Source: Dipteris shenzhenensis | Taxonomy: Eukaryota > Polypodiophyta > Polypodiopsida > Gleicheniales | DNA length: 64,000 nucleotides | NCBI GenBank assembly: GCA_047967505.1 | Contig: CM106541.1 | Direction: 5' to 3' (one strand) | Shown: piece after piece, positions 1 through 10,039 of the stretch | Layout: every line of letters starts with the position of its first letter | Numbering within the stretch: the stretch's first letter is position 1 | The notes under the pieces: generated by a model | Told to the model about the DNA's origin: nothing | Database searches by the model: none | Seen by the model: the letters and a program-made list of their open reading frames with translations, nothing else | Position numbers and translations under genes: made by a program

Positions 1-2
1 TG

Positions 3-917
3 GATGGATACAGTGGGTATAACCAGGTTCGGGTGCGAGAGCAAGATCAATTAAAGACTACCTTCGTCACCCAATGGGGAACTTATGCTTACCGGATGAT
101 GCCTTTTGGTCTATGCAATGCACCGGCCACGTTTCAAGGTCTTGTCACCAAACTCTTCCAAGAGAACATCGGAAAGTTTCTTGAGGTATTCTTGGATGAC
201 TTCTCTGTGTTCAATGGTAAGAATGATTCTCACCTCGAACCTGCTATTCAGACTGATCACATGAGTAAGTTGAGGTGGGTTTTTGATAAGTGCAGAGAAG
301 CTAGGTTGTGCTTGAATCCGGACAAATGTTTCTTCCTCGCCTTGCGAGGGGTTCTCCTTGGCCACATCGTCTCGACTGAGGGAATGACCACGGACCCAAC
401 AAAGGTGGAAGTGATATTGACCTTGCCTATTCCTCGCACACCCAGAGAAATCAAGTCTTTTTTGGGACATGTGGGTTATTATAGAAGATTCATCAGGTCC
501 TATGCCGACATAGCGGTGGCGTTGACGGAACTCCTTCGGCAGGAGCAGTCCTTCAACTGGTCGGCACCTCAACAACTGGCGTTTGACAACCTCAAGGATC
601 GTCTAGTAAAGGCACCCATCTTGCGGCAACCTCAATGGGATGTCATTTTTCATGTCCATGTTGATGCAAGTGGGCTGGCGATTGGGGCGATATTGGCCCA
701 ACCAGATGAAGAGCACAAACTCAACCTACTTGTGTACTTCGCAAGCAGACAACTCAATGGAGCAGAAAGAAACTATAGCACCACTGAACGCGAGGGCTTG
801 GGCATGGTCTATGCCATGACAAAGTATCGGCACTATCTCTTGGGCATTAAGTTTATCATCATTAATAATCATCAAGCTCTCAAATACTTACTCCAGGTCA
901 CCTCTGTTCACTTCTAG
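3..917 (+). pseudogene. Ty3/gypsy reverse transcriptase-RNase H (element G1), partial
   Basis: This is the pol core of an LTR retrotransposon, copying element RNA into DNA. The frame is open from the window edge, beginning with the RT motif DGYSGYNQV. It then shows MPFGLCNAPATFQ (about residue 33), the catalytic FLDDFSVF box (about residue 62) and a connection region with FLGHVGYYRRFI. An RNase H domain follows with HVDASGLAIGAILAQ and FASRQLNGAERNYSTTE. The AYRMMPFGLCNAPATF / LDDFSVF combination is common in Athila/Tat-type gypsy elements, which fits the extra 3' ORF downstream. The RNase H motif usually read as TDHQALKYL is NNHQALKYL here, losing an acidic residue. The frame ends where a minisatellite begins, and no integrase follows, so the copy is defective. 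No start codon belongs to this fragment; the true start lies left of the window. Confidence 0.9.
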
Positions 918-1640
918 GTCACCCTTGTTCACTCCTATGTCACCTCCCCATGTTCACCTCTCTGTCACCCATGTTCACCTCTAGGTCACCCGTGTTCACT
1001 CCTAGGTCACCCCTGTTCACTCCTAGGTCACCCGTGTTCACTTCTATGTCACCTCCCCATGTTCACCTCTTTGTCACCCATGTTCACCTCCAGGTCATCC
1101 CTGTTCACTCCTAGGTCACCCCTGTTCACTCCTATGTCACCTCCCCATGTTCACCTCTAGGTCACCCATGTTCACCTCTAGGTCACCCATGTTCACCTCC
1201 AAGTCACCCCTGTTGACTCCTAGGTCACCCTTGTTCACTCCTATGTCACCTCCCCATGTTCACCTCTAGGTCACCCATGTTCACCTCCAAGTCACCCCTG
1301 TTCACTCCTAGGTCACCCCTGTTCACTCCTATGTCACCTCCCCATGTTCAGCTCTAGGTCACTAATGTTCACCTCTAGGTCACCCCTGTTCACTCCTAGT
1401 TCACCCTTGTTCATTCCTATGTCACCTCCCCAAGTTCAGTCTCTGTCACCCATGTTCCTCCCTATGTCACCTCTTGTTCCTCCCATGTTCATCCTAGGTC
1501 ACTCCTTGTCGCTCCTTGTTCACCCCTCAGTCACCCATGTGCACACCAATGTCACTCCTCGTTCATCCTTGGTTCACCCTTGGTTCATCCCTCCTTCACC
1601 CTCATTCACCCCTATGTCACACTCATCCACTGGCCTGTAC
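893..1640. repeat. 21-bp minisatellite with higher-order structure, inside element G1
   Basis: A tandem array of monomers of the form TGTTCACTCCTAGGTCACCC(C/A/G/T). By eye there are about 25 copies. Every third to fifth monomer is a 25-bp variant ending TGTCACCTCCCCA, giving a higher-order period of roughly 88-110 bp. The array starts abruptly at the end of RNase H coding sequence and fades into more degenerate GTCACC/GTTCACC repeats after about 1440. Placed between pol and the 3' ORF of a gypsy element, it matches the known habit of Tat/Ogre-type elements of carrying variable tandem repeats in their 3' region. Confidence 0.9.
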
Positions 1641-2689
1641 AGGAGGTATATAATTCAAATTCAAATTTTACCACCTTTTTCATTCAAATATTGCCTCCCA
1701 CCTTTTTCATTCAAATATTGCCTCTTGCCCACACCGCTTTTTCTCTCACCTCCCACCTCCCACCAGGGCTATATTTAGCTGCCAAATTCAGCGCCAAATT
1801 CAGCGTAGGTCCTTCATCTCACCTCCCAATTCCCACCAGTGCTATATTTAGCACTTGGCTAAACTCAGCATAGATCCTTGGGATCAGCTCATCCATCGCA
1901 TCTTACAGCCCACTCATGCTATTTTTGGCTTACCTTGCTAAATTTGGCTCTCTTTGGTTGTGTCTTCGTGGCTGTCCCCCTCCAATGAAACCATACGCAA
2001 GCAAATCGTCCCTCTTGCATAACTTCTCCTCAGCAGCCCTCCCCCCATCAGCGAATTCTCCTGCAGCAGCCCCTCCATCAACGCCTGCAGCAGCTCCCTC
2101 CATCAACGAAATCTCTTGGCAGCTCCCTAGCAAGAGCCTCTCCTTGGATCGCACCAACCAGGTGCAGTGCACCTCTCCTTGCAGCCCATCTCGCACCGTC
2201 TTCTTGGATCGCATCACTTCCAGCAGCACCCTCTCTTTGATCGCATCTCTCCCGGCAGCCCTTCTTCCAGTTGCGCCTCACTTTCCCTGGCAGCCTGCAG
2301 CAAATCGCCTCTTCCTCGTGGGCAGCCTGGGAAGGTCCTTGGAATGCTTCTCCCTCTTGGACAGCCTGCTGCAAATTGCCACCTTGCTGCCCTCTCGAAC
2401 TCAGCTCCTTCTTCTGATCTGCCCTTCTCTACTCAAATTTTCTCTCTATCTCTTACTTCGCCATATAGGTCTCTTTCTCGTCTCCCCGGTACTCTGCTTC
2501 CTCTGCTCAAATTTTCTCTCTATCTCTTACTTCGCTATATAGGTCTCTTCCTCGTCTCCACACCTCGTCTCCACAGTACTCCGTGCTTCTCCATAATCTC
2601 CCCTTCTCATCGCCATCAGCTCACCCTCTTGTTATCACCCGCCCCACTCTCTCGTTATCTCTCAGCAGGCCTTGCCAACACCTCGACAG
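1641..2689. other. Pyrimidine-rich, low-complexity stretch inside G1, no gene identified
   Basis: C/T-rich sequence with short internal duplications, for example a 23-bp unit around TTTTTCATTCAAATATTGCC at about 1674-1725 and a repeated TCAAATTTTCTCTCTATCTC block at about 2432 and 2507. Reading frames here are long only because stop codons are rare in pyrimidine-rich DNA, and the translations are Ser/Leu/Pro-rich without recognisable motifs. It is most likely non-coding internal sequence of the G1 retroelement. Confidence 0.5.
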
Positions 2690-3070
2690 CAGCTACCCTT
2701 CCTCGTCATCAGCTCACATTCCTCGTCATCAGCTCACCTTCCTGCTTCAGCTCACCTCCTGATTCGAAATCAGCTCCCCTTCCTTTCCTACCTTCCCTTC
2801 TTGCCTCGTCATCAGTTCCCTTTCCTTTCCTTCCCTTCTTGCCTCGTCATCAGCTCCCCTTTCTTTCCTCCTCCTTGCCTCGTCATCAGCTCACCTTCCT
2901 GCTTCAACTCGCCTCCTAATTCGAAATCAGCTCCCCTTCTTTTCCTGCTTCCCTTCTTGCCTCGTCATCAGCTCACCTTCCTGCTTCATCATCAGCTCTC
3001 CTTCCTTTCCTGATTTCCTTCCTTGCTTCATCATCAGCTCACCTTCCTGCTTCGTCATCAGCTTCTACTT
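2690..3070. repeat. Imperfect tandem repeat, CTCGTCATCAGCTC type
   Basis: At least eight diverged copies of a block containing CGTCATCAGCTCACCTTCCT, spaced roughly 20-80 bp apart and mixed with CCTTTCCTTCCC runs. The phrase GATTCGAAATCAGCTCCCCTTC occurs twice (about 2761 and 2919), showing block duplications of roughly 160 bp. It lies just before the extra ORF of G1. No coding function is supported. Confidence 0.7.
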
Positions 3071-3089
3071 CACATCTTGTTCCTTCTTC

Positions 3090-5887
3090 ATGCTTGAGAA
3101 GAAGCCCAAGTATAAGCCACGGTTGCCCAGAGATAAGCTCTCCACCCCTTTCTATACCGCCGTGACGTCTCAGGTAGCCTTTGCAATGCACATGACCTCA
3201 CCCATGCCTACAGCCTCTACAGCAGGGCCGACTACATCAGCCAGGCCGACTTCATCAGCAGAGCTAACTTCAGCAGAGCTAGCTTCATCAGCAAGGCCAA
3301 CTTCATCAGTAGGGCCGACTTCATTAGCAGGGCCGACTTCATCTGTGATGCATCCCCATCTTGGTCCAGACATCACTATCATCTCGGATGGAGAGCCACT
3401 ACAATCAAGACAGCAGTGGGAGGTTCTTTCCCACTCTCAGAGCTCCAGTGCCTCTTCTTCCGACCATGGGGGCTCATATTACACCCCCTCTGCACAGAGA
3501 CCACATTCAGAAGGGTCGCCAACAGAGATACAGAGCCCTTCGATAACCACCCCTCCTCTCTCCCACATTCGGGTTATGTTTAAACCTCTTCTGGATCCAA
3601 ACCTCAAACTATCCTCGGTGTTGACATCTTCAGAGATCCAGACCCTTTGTCTAACTGAGTTCGAGAAGGTCATCTTCCCTCCTGTGGATGTGGAACTGTG
3701 TACAGAATTCATCAGATCTTATGACTCTGTCACAGACACATTTGAGTTCATGGGCTCCAGGCAGCTTCTCACAGTACATGGGGCTCCCTGCTCTCCCTAT
3801 TCAGCCTCCTTCCGACGATTCACCACATCTCCTTTCATTCCTTTCACAGTGCAAACCCAACAGGAGGGGATATGATTGCAAAAAGGTTTTGGAAGGTGGA
3901 AGCAGAGAAGCAGTGATCACTCGCTACTTCTTCACTCGCTTCTATTCAGCACCCGGGCATTACTACATTAGGAAAGGTATCCGTCCTGCTCTCAATGCTC
4001 TCTTCACCATCACTCAGTATGATATTGCATCCCTCTTCTATTCAACATTCCGGGCCACTGTTCGAAATCGCACACGCAGAGGCACACACACCTGTACTTG
4101 TGGACCTCACCTCACCTACCTCTTGCACCAGTGGCGGGTGCAGCACTTTTTGCATACTTCATCTTCTCCTCACCGTCCACCTTCCGCCCCTATGATTCCC
4201 CACTTGAGATCAGCTCCACTGGCTCTTAGTGCGGCCCCAGCATCCTCGGCCTCTGGTGCATCAATCTTTGTCCCCTCTTCCTCTCCAGTCTCCATACCCA
4301 CTCTTGCTCCACCCACATCTGCAGCACAGGTTTCTGAGCCATCCCCTCTTGGGCCAGCCTCTGGAGCTTTGTCATCCGTTGCTCATGTAGGAGTTGCCTC
4401 TCCATCCATCCCCTTCGAGGCAGTTTTTCCCTGATGATGTTCTTCCGGTCACTCCCCTGCCCTCCTCAGGTCTCACCCACCATGGCATGACATTACCACC
4501 TACCTCCCTCGTAGTCATGACCATTCCCCCTCCGATCATCTCATCAGTAGGGTGCAAAGATACGGACATTGGCCCCACAACTCAGGGGGATCCATCCACA
4601 GAAGTTATGGTAGCAAGGACCTCTGCCTTGGGATCTCGTGGTGGAGAGGCATCAGAGCGACACAAGTTATTGAACTTGAATCTTACTTTGGGAGCCACTG
4701 GCGATGCGAAGACACCACTCCGGGTGTCTCAACGACTGACCCCTGAACCGAGTATGGAGGCTGCTGAATAGGACCTACTGGAAACTCGACTTGGCGAGGT
4801 TATTTTTGCTGGGGGTAAGATACCTTTTCAAGCTGATTGTCCTCCACTTCCTCAGAATGATATGTTGGATACCTACTTTGCATCCTCCTCAGGAGATCTA
4901 TTCACCCATGAGAACCAGATAGAGGAACAGAGCCAGGAACACGAACGGCTGCTGTATGCATTAAAGCGAAAGTGGTCTCCTGTTTGCATGGAGGAGGAGG
5001 ACTTGGACCAAATTTTCACACTTTCCTTGCAAGAGACAATCTCTTCCAACAAGAAAGCATCCCGAGCTCCAAGTTGTTACCTAGACATTGACACATTAGC
5101 TCCAGTGGCAGCTCTTGAGGACCCAGAGCAAGAAGGGATGAAAGCAGCCTTTGAGGAATATGGCGAACTCATTGACATGGCTGACCGAATGACCTATCGG
5201 GACAGGTATGCATGGGCTGAAAGATCCCTTCATATGGCTCATCGCATTATAGATGACAGCTTCATGTAGATGGGTGCCTTCCTCTTTAATACTACGGGTC
5301 AGGTTTGCAAGCTTCTGTCACAGAAGCAACACCTCCGCTTGGAACATGAGAAGCAGGTAGCCAGCATGCATAAAGAATTGGATACAACATTATAGGTGAA
5401 AGAAGTGGAGTGGGGAGCAACTCTACAGGCAAGGGAGGCTGCGTGGAAAACTCAACAAGACGAGTTTCAGCAGTGTCTTGTAGCAAAGGAGGCAGAGTGG
5501 ACAGCCAGCAAGAAAGTTTTGGAGGACAATAATTCAGCCCAACAGGCTGAGATCCAGAGGGGCTTGCAATACACCTCACTGGCAGAGGACAAGCATACTG
5601 TGGATCAACAGGAGGAGGTGGTGCGGAGTCAGATGAAGCAGATTCTCGAGGAGAAGGACCGTCTCCAGGTTTCACATTCCAAGTTGCAGGACGACTTCCA
5701 TGGGCTGCAAGCTGAAAATGCTGCTCTCAAATCTCGATGTGATCATTACAGGTCTGGCTACCACAGATATAAATCCAAATACGAGGACATCCGCAACCTC
5801 ATGGACACAGTTGAGGAAGAGGCAAAGACCAGCCCCGGAACATCAGCACACCCACCACACCCACCCCCTCCCCCTCCCCCTTCCTGA
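3090..5887 (+). pseudogene. Extra 3' ORF of gypsy element G1, coiled-coil C-terminus, frameshifted
   Basis: The function is not recognised. A frame opens at 3090 (MLEKKPKYKPRL) and runs to 3875. The message continues in shifted frames at about 3890-4434, 4394-4771, 4862-5269 and 5396-5887, so several indels or stops break it. The first part is Ser/Thr/Pro-rich with a decaying repeat of SARPTSSAELTS type at about residues 45-85. The segment DSVTDTFEFMGSRQLL (about residues 210-225) is loosely reminiscent of plant mobile-domain or transposon-ORF proteins, which is a weak resemblance only. The last part (5396-5830) is strongly helical with heptad-like E/K/Q/L patterning, a probable coiled coil, followed by a Pro tail of at least nine prolines. 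Position upstream of a polypurine tract and LTR suggests an extra structural ORF of a Tat/Athila-like element. An unrelated captured host gene is the alternative. Confidence 0.5.
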
Positions 5888-6138
5888 CCTTCATCCAGCA
5901 AGCAGTAGCTCCTGGATCTTTTAGTTCGGCATTTCTTTTTGCGAGCTCTGTACATTTGGATTCTGCAGTTCTCATGTAAATAAAGGAATTTTGGAGTTGT
6001 CTGGCCATGAGCCAGTTTTATTTCAGTTTTACAGTTGTAAGGCCATGAGCCCTTTCTTTTCAGTTTTGGGATGTCAGCCACAAGGTCACTTTCTTATTTG
6101 TAATTTATACTTAACTTTCTCTCACACAAACCCTCAGT

Positions 6139-6174
6139 CATTCACCGGGACGGTGAATGATAGTGGTGGGGGAT
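6139..6174 (+). promoter_or_regulatory. Hairpin plus polypurine tract of G1
   Basis: CATTCACC-GGGAC-GGTGAATG (6139-6159) is a perfect 8-bp stem with a 5-nt loop. It is followed by the purine-rich tract TAGTGGTGGGGGAT (6161-6174), the expected plus-strand primer site, directly before the LTR start TGTTGTAC at 6176. The PPT role is inferred from position and composition. Confidence 0.65.
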
Positions 6175-6175
6175 C

Positions 6176-7143
6176 TGTTGTACTCAAAGTCTCCGGGACT
6201 CCCACCAAGAATCACACCTGGGTCACATCATGGTCACCTCAGCAACATGCCAAGTTGTTAGACCTTGGTCATACCTAGTCGCATCGTGTTCACATATGTT
6301 CACATCTTGGTCACTCTGAAACAAACTTGGACATGACTTGACATGGACATGACTTTGACATGGACATGACTTGGACATGACTTGACTTGGACATGACTTG
6401 ACATGACTTGGACATGACTTGACCCGAACATGACTTGGGTATGACGGAAGCAATACATGACTGAAGAGTGCCAAACCTCAACCTCGACCCACCATGGTCA
6501 AAGTTGATCAGAGGGAAGTACTGGCGCAATGGTACACGGGATACATCTGTTGGTGCACATGGGAAGCAGTCCAGCTGGCGCAATGGTGCACGGGGTACAC
6601 CTGTTGGTGCACATGGGAAGCAGTCTAGCAGAGTGCACAGGCGGTACTCGTTGGTGCACAGGGGAAGCAGTCCAACAGTTAAGAGGTATAGGTGGTGCAC
6701 CAACCCTCGCAACCAACTAGTGTCGGGAGCGCATGGAATAGATAGGAGAACACATGGAGCACGGGATTCACTGACCCAGAACAGGCTGGAGTGTTGCGGA
6801 AGCCATCAAGGGCAGAGCGGCCCACAAACAGTGGAATGGCTAAGGATGCAAGAAGACATCCAATAGGAAGAAGGAGAGGAGATTGGCTGCAGGGGGTGGA
6901 GCAGAGGAGGAGAAGGTGAAGACGGGGAAAGGGGAAAGGGGGGGAGGACATTCTGGCAAGGGCGGGAGGCGTGAGTGAAGGAGTGAGAGGCTAGAGTCAA
7001 GAGCTCGCCTCGTGTGTATCTTCTCCGGGTGTATCAGTGATCTTGCTTTCTAATGAATTATGCTACTCCCCATCTCTGCTCGCTACTCTAAAATCTCTTT
7101 CCGTTGTGTTCTCCTCCCCTTCTCTCCCTTCACCTGGTACAAC
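6176..7143 (+). mobile_element. 3' LTR of gypsy element G1 (about 968 bp)
   Basis: The LTR begins TGTTGTAC right after the polypurine tract. It ends near GGTACAAC(G) at 7136-7144, an almost perfect inverted copy of the first eight bases (GTACAACA would be perfect). Inside are ACATGACTTGG tandem repeats at about 6318-6450 and a three-copy repeat at 6526-6680. No matching 5' LTR is in the window, as the element enters from the left edge. The right boundary rests on the terminal inverted repeat only. Confidence 0.65.
6526..6680. repeat. 54-bp tandem repeat within the G1 LTR
   Basis: Three successive copies built on GCGCAATGGT(A/G)CACGGG...GTTGGTGCACATGGGAAGCAG. Copies 1 and 2 are close to identical and copy 3 is shortened. 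LTR-internal repeats can be enhancer-like, but nothing here proves that. Confidence 0.75.
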
Positions 7144-7429
7144 GGACCTGTGTCATGTGGTTGTTCTTTGCCGTTCATGTCGAGGGTTGGCTTTTATAAT
7201 GATGTTCCGCTTTGGTCTTCTTCTTGCTCACATCACCTCAGCACTTGTACGGCTTGCACATAGTTGACACCATCTATCGCTTGCACATAGTTGACACCAT
7301 CGACTAGCACTCGCCTACGTACCATCAGTGACACTTATGGCATGTCTTACTCGCTTCTTGCACCAGTGGCCCTAGGCCTCCGGTAATACTTCCGGAAGTG
7401 TTAGGAACCCCCGCCCCCCCTCAGACAAT
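7144..7429. other. Unassigned sequence between two LTR elements
   Basis: No convincing coding region, LTR end or RNA gene is seen. A short duplicated phrase, TTGCACATAGTTGACACCATC, occurs twice at about 7254-7302. Confidence 0.4.
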
Positions 7430-7708
7430 GGCGAAGCAAACTCTATCTTCTGTGACAGCCAGAGTTGCATTGCCATAGCTAACAATCCTATCTTTCATGC
7501 TCGCATGAAACACATTGAAAATCATTATCATTATGTATGATTGTATTGTATTTCTGATGGCTTCATTGATCTCATCTATTGTCCATCTGAGGACAATGTG
7601 GCGGATATCTTCACCAAAGCCCTGTCAAAAGATCTTTTCTTACGACATCGACATGGCTTGGAGATCAGAGACATTCTCACAATGTCAAGGGGGGTTGTCA
7701 AGTGATTC
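7430..7708 (+). pseudogene. Ty1/copia RNase H C-terminus, fragment
   Basis: Translation of the plus strand gives FCDSQSCIAIANNPIFHARMK, then HIENHYHYV, an in-frame stop, and SDGFIDLIYCPSEDNVADIFTKALSKDLF. These are the terminal RNase H motifs of copia polyproteins (IA..NP..H.R.KHI and ADIFTKAL). The reading stops at VVK followed by TGA at about 7705. Upstream pol is missing, so this is the 3' stub of a copia element. It is followed by a polypurine tract and an LTR. Confidence 0.85.
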
Positions 7709-7836
7709 ACAATGACATTGTTTTCATGCACTCCCATAGGTTGGATATCCATCTGGATGAATTTGTGCAACCATGGTTCTTTAGGTACTACAGGGTACAC
7801 CTGAGATGTTTTCAGGGTACTTTCAGCCATATCTTT

Positions 7837-8100
7837 GAGGGGGGATTTGTAAGAGATTACAAAGATATGGTGTTGTAGGCATAAAGTCAACCCTATGGTT
7901 GGCCAGTAGTACTTGGGTACTATATATACCAAGTACTTGTATTGTTTCATTTGAACATTTCTATTGGAGCTTTCTTGTGTGTGCACTCTTACTCACTTGT
8001 GTTCACAACCTGTCTCCACTTTGTTCCTACATGCTCATGGCACACAATAGTAAGCATGGATCTAAAGCATGCTTCGTCTGGTCCCTCTAAACAGTATTCA
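7837..8100 (+). mobile_element. Polypurine tract and 3' LTR of the copia stub (right end uncertain)
   Basis: GAGGGGGGA at 7837-7845 is the likely polypurine tract. An LTR-like sequence starts TGTAAGAGATTAC at 7848 and contains a TATA-like ACTATATATACC at about 7919-7930. The 3' boundary is not defined because no 5' LTR is available for comparison. Confidence 0.55.
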
Positions 8101-8399
8101 GTATGTGTCCCACTACTTTCTCCTCTCTGTTGCTACTATGGTAGTGGTCATTGGTTAGCTGAAGTGCTATAGCGAGGCCTATGGAGCTATTTCCGACAAT
8201 GAAGTCTTGGCTGCTCTAGATCCATAACGTGCTCTGAAAGCTCTTTATCCATGTACATGGAGTTTTGTATCCAGACTCTAGTAGATGATGCTGTTCATAC
8301 CAAGTCCTTAGTGAGGAGGAGTATGACAAGGTGGTGAAGGTACTTACTCAGATGTACATGCTGAGATAAATGTGCAGCCTCCTCTATCCAAAGCCTAGT

Positions 8400-9485
8400 C
8401 ATTGACACAAAAGTAGTCAACCTTGGCATGAATACCCTGGTCATTCTACTTTTGCATCAATACCCTTGTCATGCGAATGACAAGGGAGAAATAAAATCCC
8501 TCCTTGTCACCTTTTTATCACCTTGGAATGAGACCTATTGTCATTGTCTTTTCCTCCAATGTACCAGAGGCCTTGTCATACCCTTGTCACTAGGGTTAAT
8601 GGACCAGAGGCCTCCTCGTCACACGTTTGTCGCTAGGGCAACCACAATGTCAGATGTCACAACCTTGTCACCCTAGTGACTAGAGGTCTTCTTGTCACAA
8701 CCTTGGCACCTAGGGTGACCACTTGTCCTAATTGTCACTACCTTGTCACCCAAGCGACCAGAGGTTCTCTTGTCGCAACCTTGGCACCTAGGGTGATCAC
8801 AAGACCTGATGTCAATATCTTGTCACCCAAGTGATGAGAGGTCCTCTTGTCGCACCCTTGGCACGTGACGCCTTGCACCCAATTGACCAAAGGTCCTCTT
8901 GCTGCACACTTGTTACCTAAGGTGGCCAAAAGGCTTGTTGTCACTGCATTGTCACCCAAGTGGCTAGAGGTCCTCTTGTCACAATTCTTTGTGTCAAATC
9001 GTTGGTTTACCCCCCCCCCCCCCCAAAAAAAAAACCCCAAGGTGGATCAGAAGAACTATTGAGATTCGAGAATCCATCCCTGAAGGTGGATGATGTAATA
9101 ATCTCCACCCGCTATTACCACAGAGTGTCAATATCAATGTGGGGAGGGTGAAATTGACAAGGGAGAGAGAAACTTTTCGAAGTAGAACTCGGTATCTATG
9201 CGAACCGTTTCTGGGGGTGAGGAGCGTCAAGGATCTGCTTGATATTCCCAAGAGGTTGAGGAGGGAAAACAAGACCAAGGGGTGGGTATTAGTGATCCGC
9301 ACCCTTGGCGCCTAGGGCAACCATAAGGCCCGCCTTGTCACCCAAGTTACCAAAGGTCCTCTTGTCACACCCTTGTTACCTAGGGTGACCACAAGGCCGG
9401 TTGTCATTGCCTTGTCCCCCAAGTAATCAAAGGCCCTCATCACCTTCGGTGACATAGACATAGATAAACCAAACACATTGTGATC
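8400..9485. repeat. Degenerate GTCACC-type tandem repeats, interrupted
   Basis: Diverged units of roughly 95-105 bp carry the phrases CTTGTCACCCAAGTGACCAGAGG, TCCTCTTGTCGCA and CTTGGCACCTAGGGTGACCAC. At least five units lie at about 8560-9000 and at least two at 9295-9440. The repeats are split by an unrelated segment at 9001-9295. Only shadow ORFs are present. Confidence 0.75.
9001..9295. other. Unrelated insert inside the GTCACC repeats, starting with a C/A homopolymer
   Basis: It opens with a run of about 16 C followed by about 10 A. Unique-looking sequence continues to about 9295, where the repeat unit resumes with CCGCACCCTTGGCGCCTAGGG. I could not identify its origin. An organellar or other captured fragment is possible, but there is no diagnostic motif. 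Confidence 0.4.
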
Positions 9486-9851
9486 ACTTGTGTGCACACG
9501 CAACACCTTGTGGTCAGTGTTGTCCTATACCTATTGCCTGTGGTCATACCATTCTCGGTCATGAGGTGAGCACGAGACCCCTTGGTCATAGATTCCTTTC
9601 ACCATTGGTCGCATACATGACCTCTATAGAAGGAATATTTCCCCTTGTGCCTCTACATATCACTAGCCTGTAGGCAATAAAACTTCTCCATTTCAATTAC
9701 ATAGCCAAAGTGATTTCCTTTTGTTTTGTTGTGTTTTTTCTTCGAGGATGCGTAAGATTGCACATGATAATATATACCATTGAAATGAAAACTTTGGCTC
9801 AATATCATGTCTCACTTTTTAAAGTGGATGCATTCATTTGTTTTGCTTCAG

Positions 9852-9928
9852 GACCATTCAACTTTGTGGCCAACCAGACCTCGGGAGGTTTGCCAAACTT
9901 GGAAATCAATCAATATTCTTGGACAAAG
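9852..9928 (+). CDS. Serine carboxypeptidase-like (SCPL, peptidase S10) internal exon
   Basis: SCPL proteins are secreted or vacuolar S10 serine carboxypeptidases or acyltransferases. The exon encodes (G)PFNFVANQ...LEINQYSWTK, matching the family block GPF...L..N.YSWNK that follows the oxyanion-hole region. It is preceded by a pyrimidine-rich stretch and TTGCTTCAG and followed by GTATTC, so both splice sites are canonical. The entry phase is 1 (the G of the Gly codon comes from the previous exon) and the exit phase is 0. It is 77 bp long. The preceding exon, expected to end with the GPGCSS...EELG block, is not visible in the 9.8 kb upstream. The next exon is at 31665. Coding sequence shows no stop or indel. 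Whether the gene is expressed cannot be seen. Confidence 0.8.
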
Positions 9929-10039
9929 GTATTCTTTTTTATGTCAGATTTTTAATGTTCATTGAAAGGGCCTTTTAAAATATGTATCAATTTATATATA
10001 AATTTTCACCCAAACACATACTTTCATGATGGAAATTTT

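Noticed and set aside
111-575. Minus-strand 154-codon frame opposite the gypsy RT
   Set aside because: It is a shadow of the clearly coding plus-strand RT-RNase H and has no motif of its own.
893-1640. Regularly spaced repeats as a possible CRISPR array
   Set aside because: Units are contiguous 21/25-bp monomers without unique spacers, in a plant retroelement context.
1930-2542. Overlapping 200-250 codon frames on both strands at 1.9-2.9 kb
   Set aside because: They result from pyrimidine-rich repeats with few stop codons; translations are low-complexity with no conserved block.
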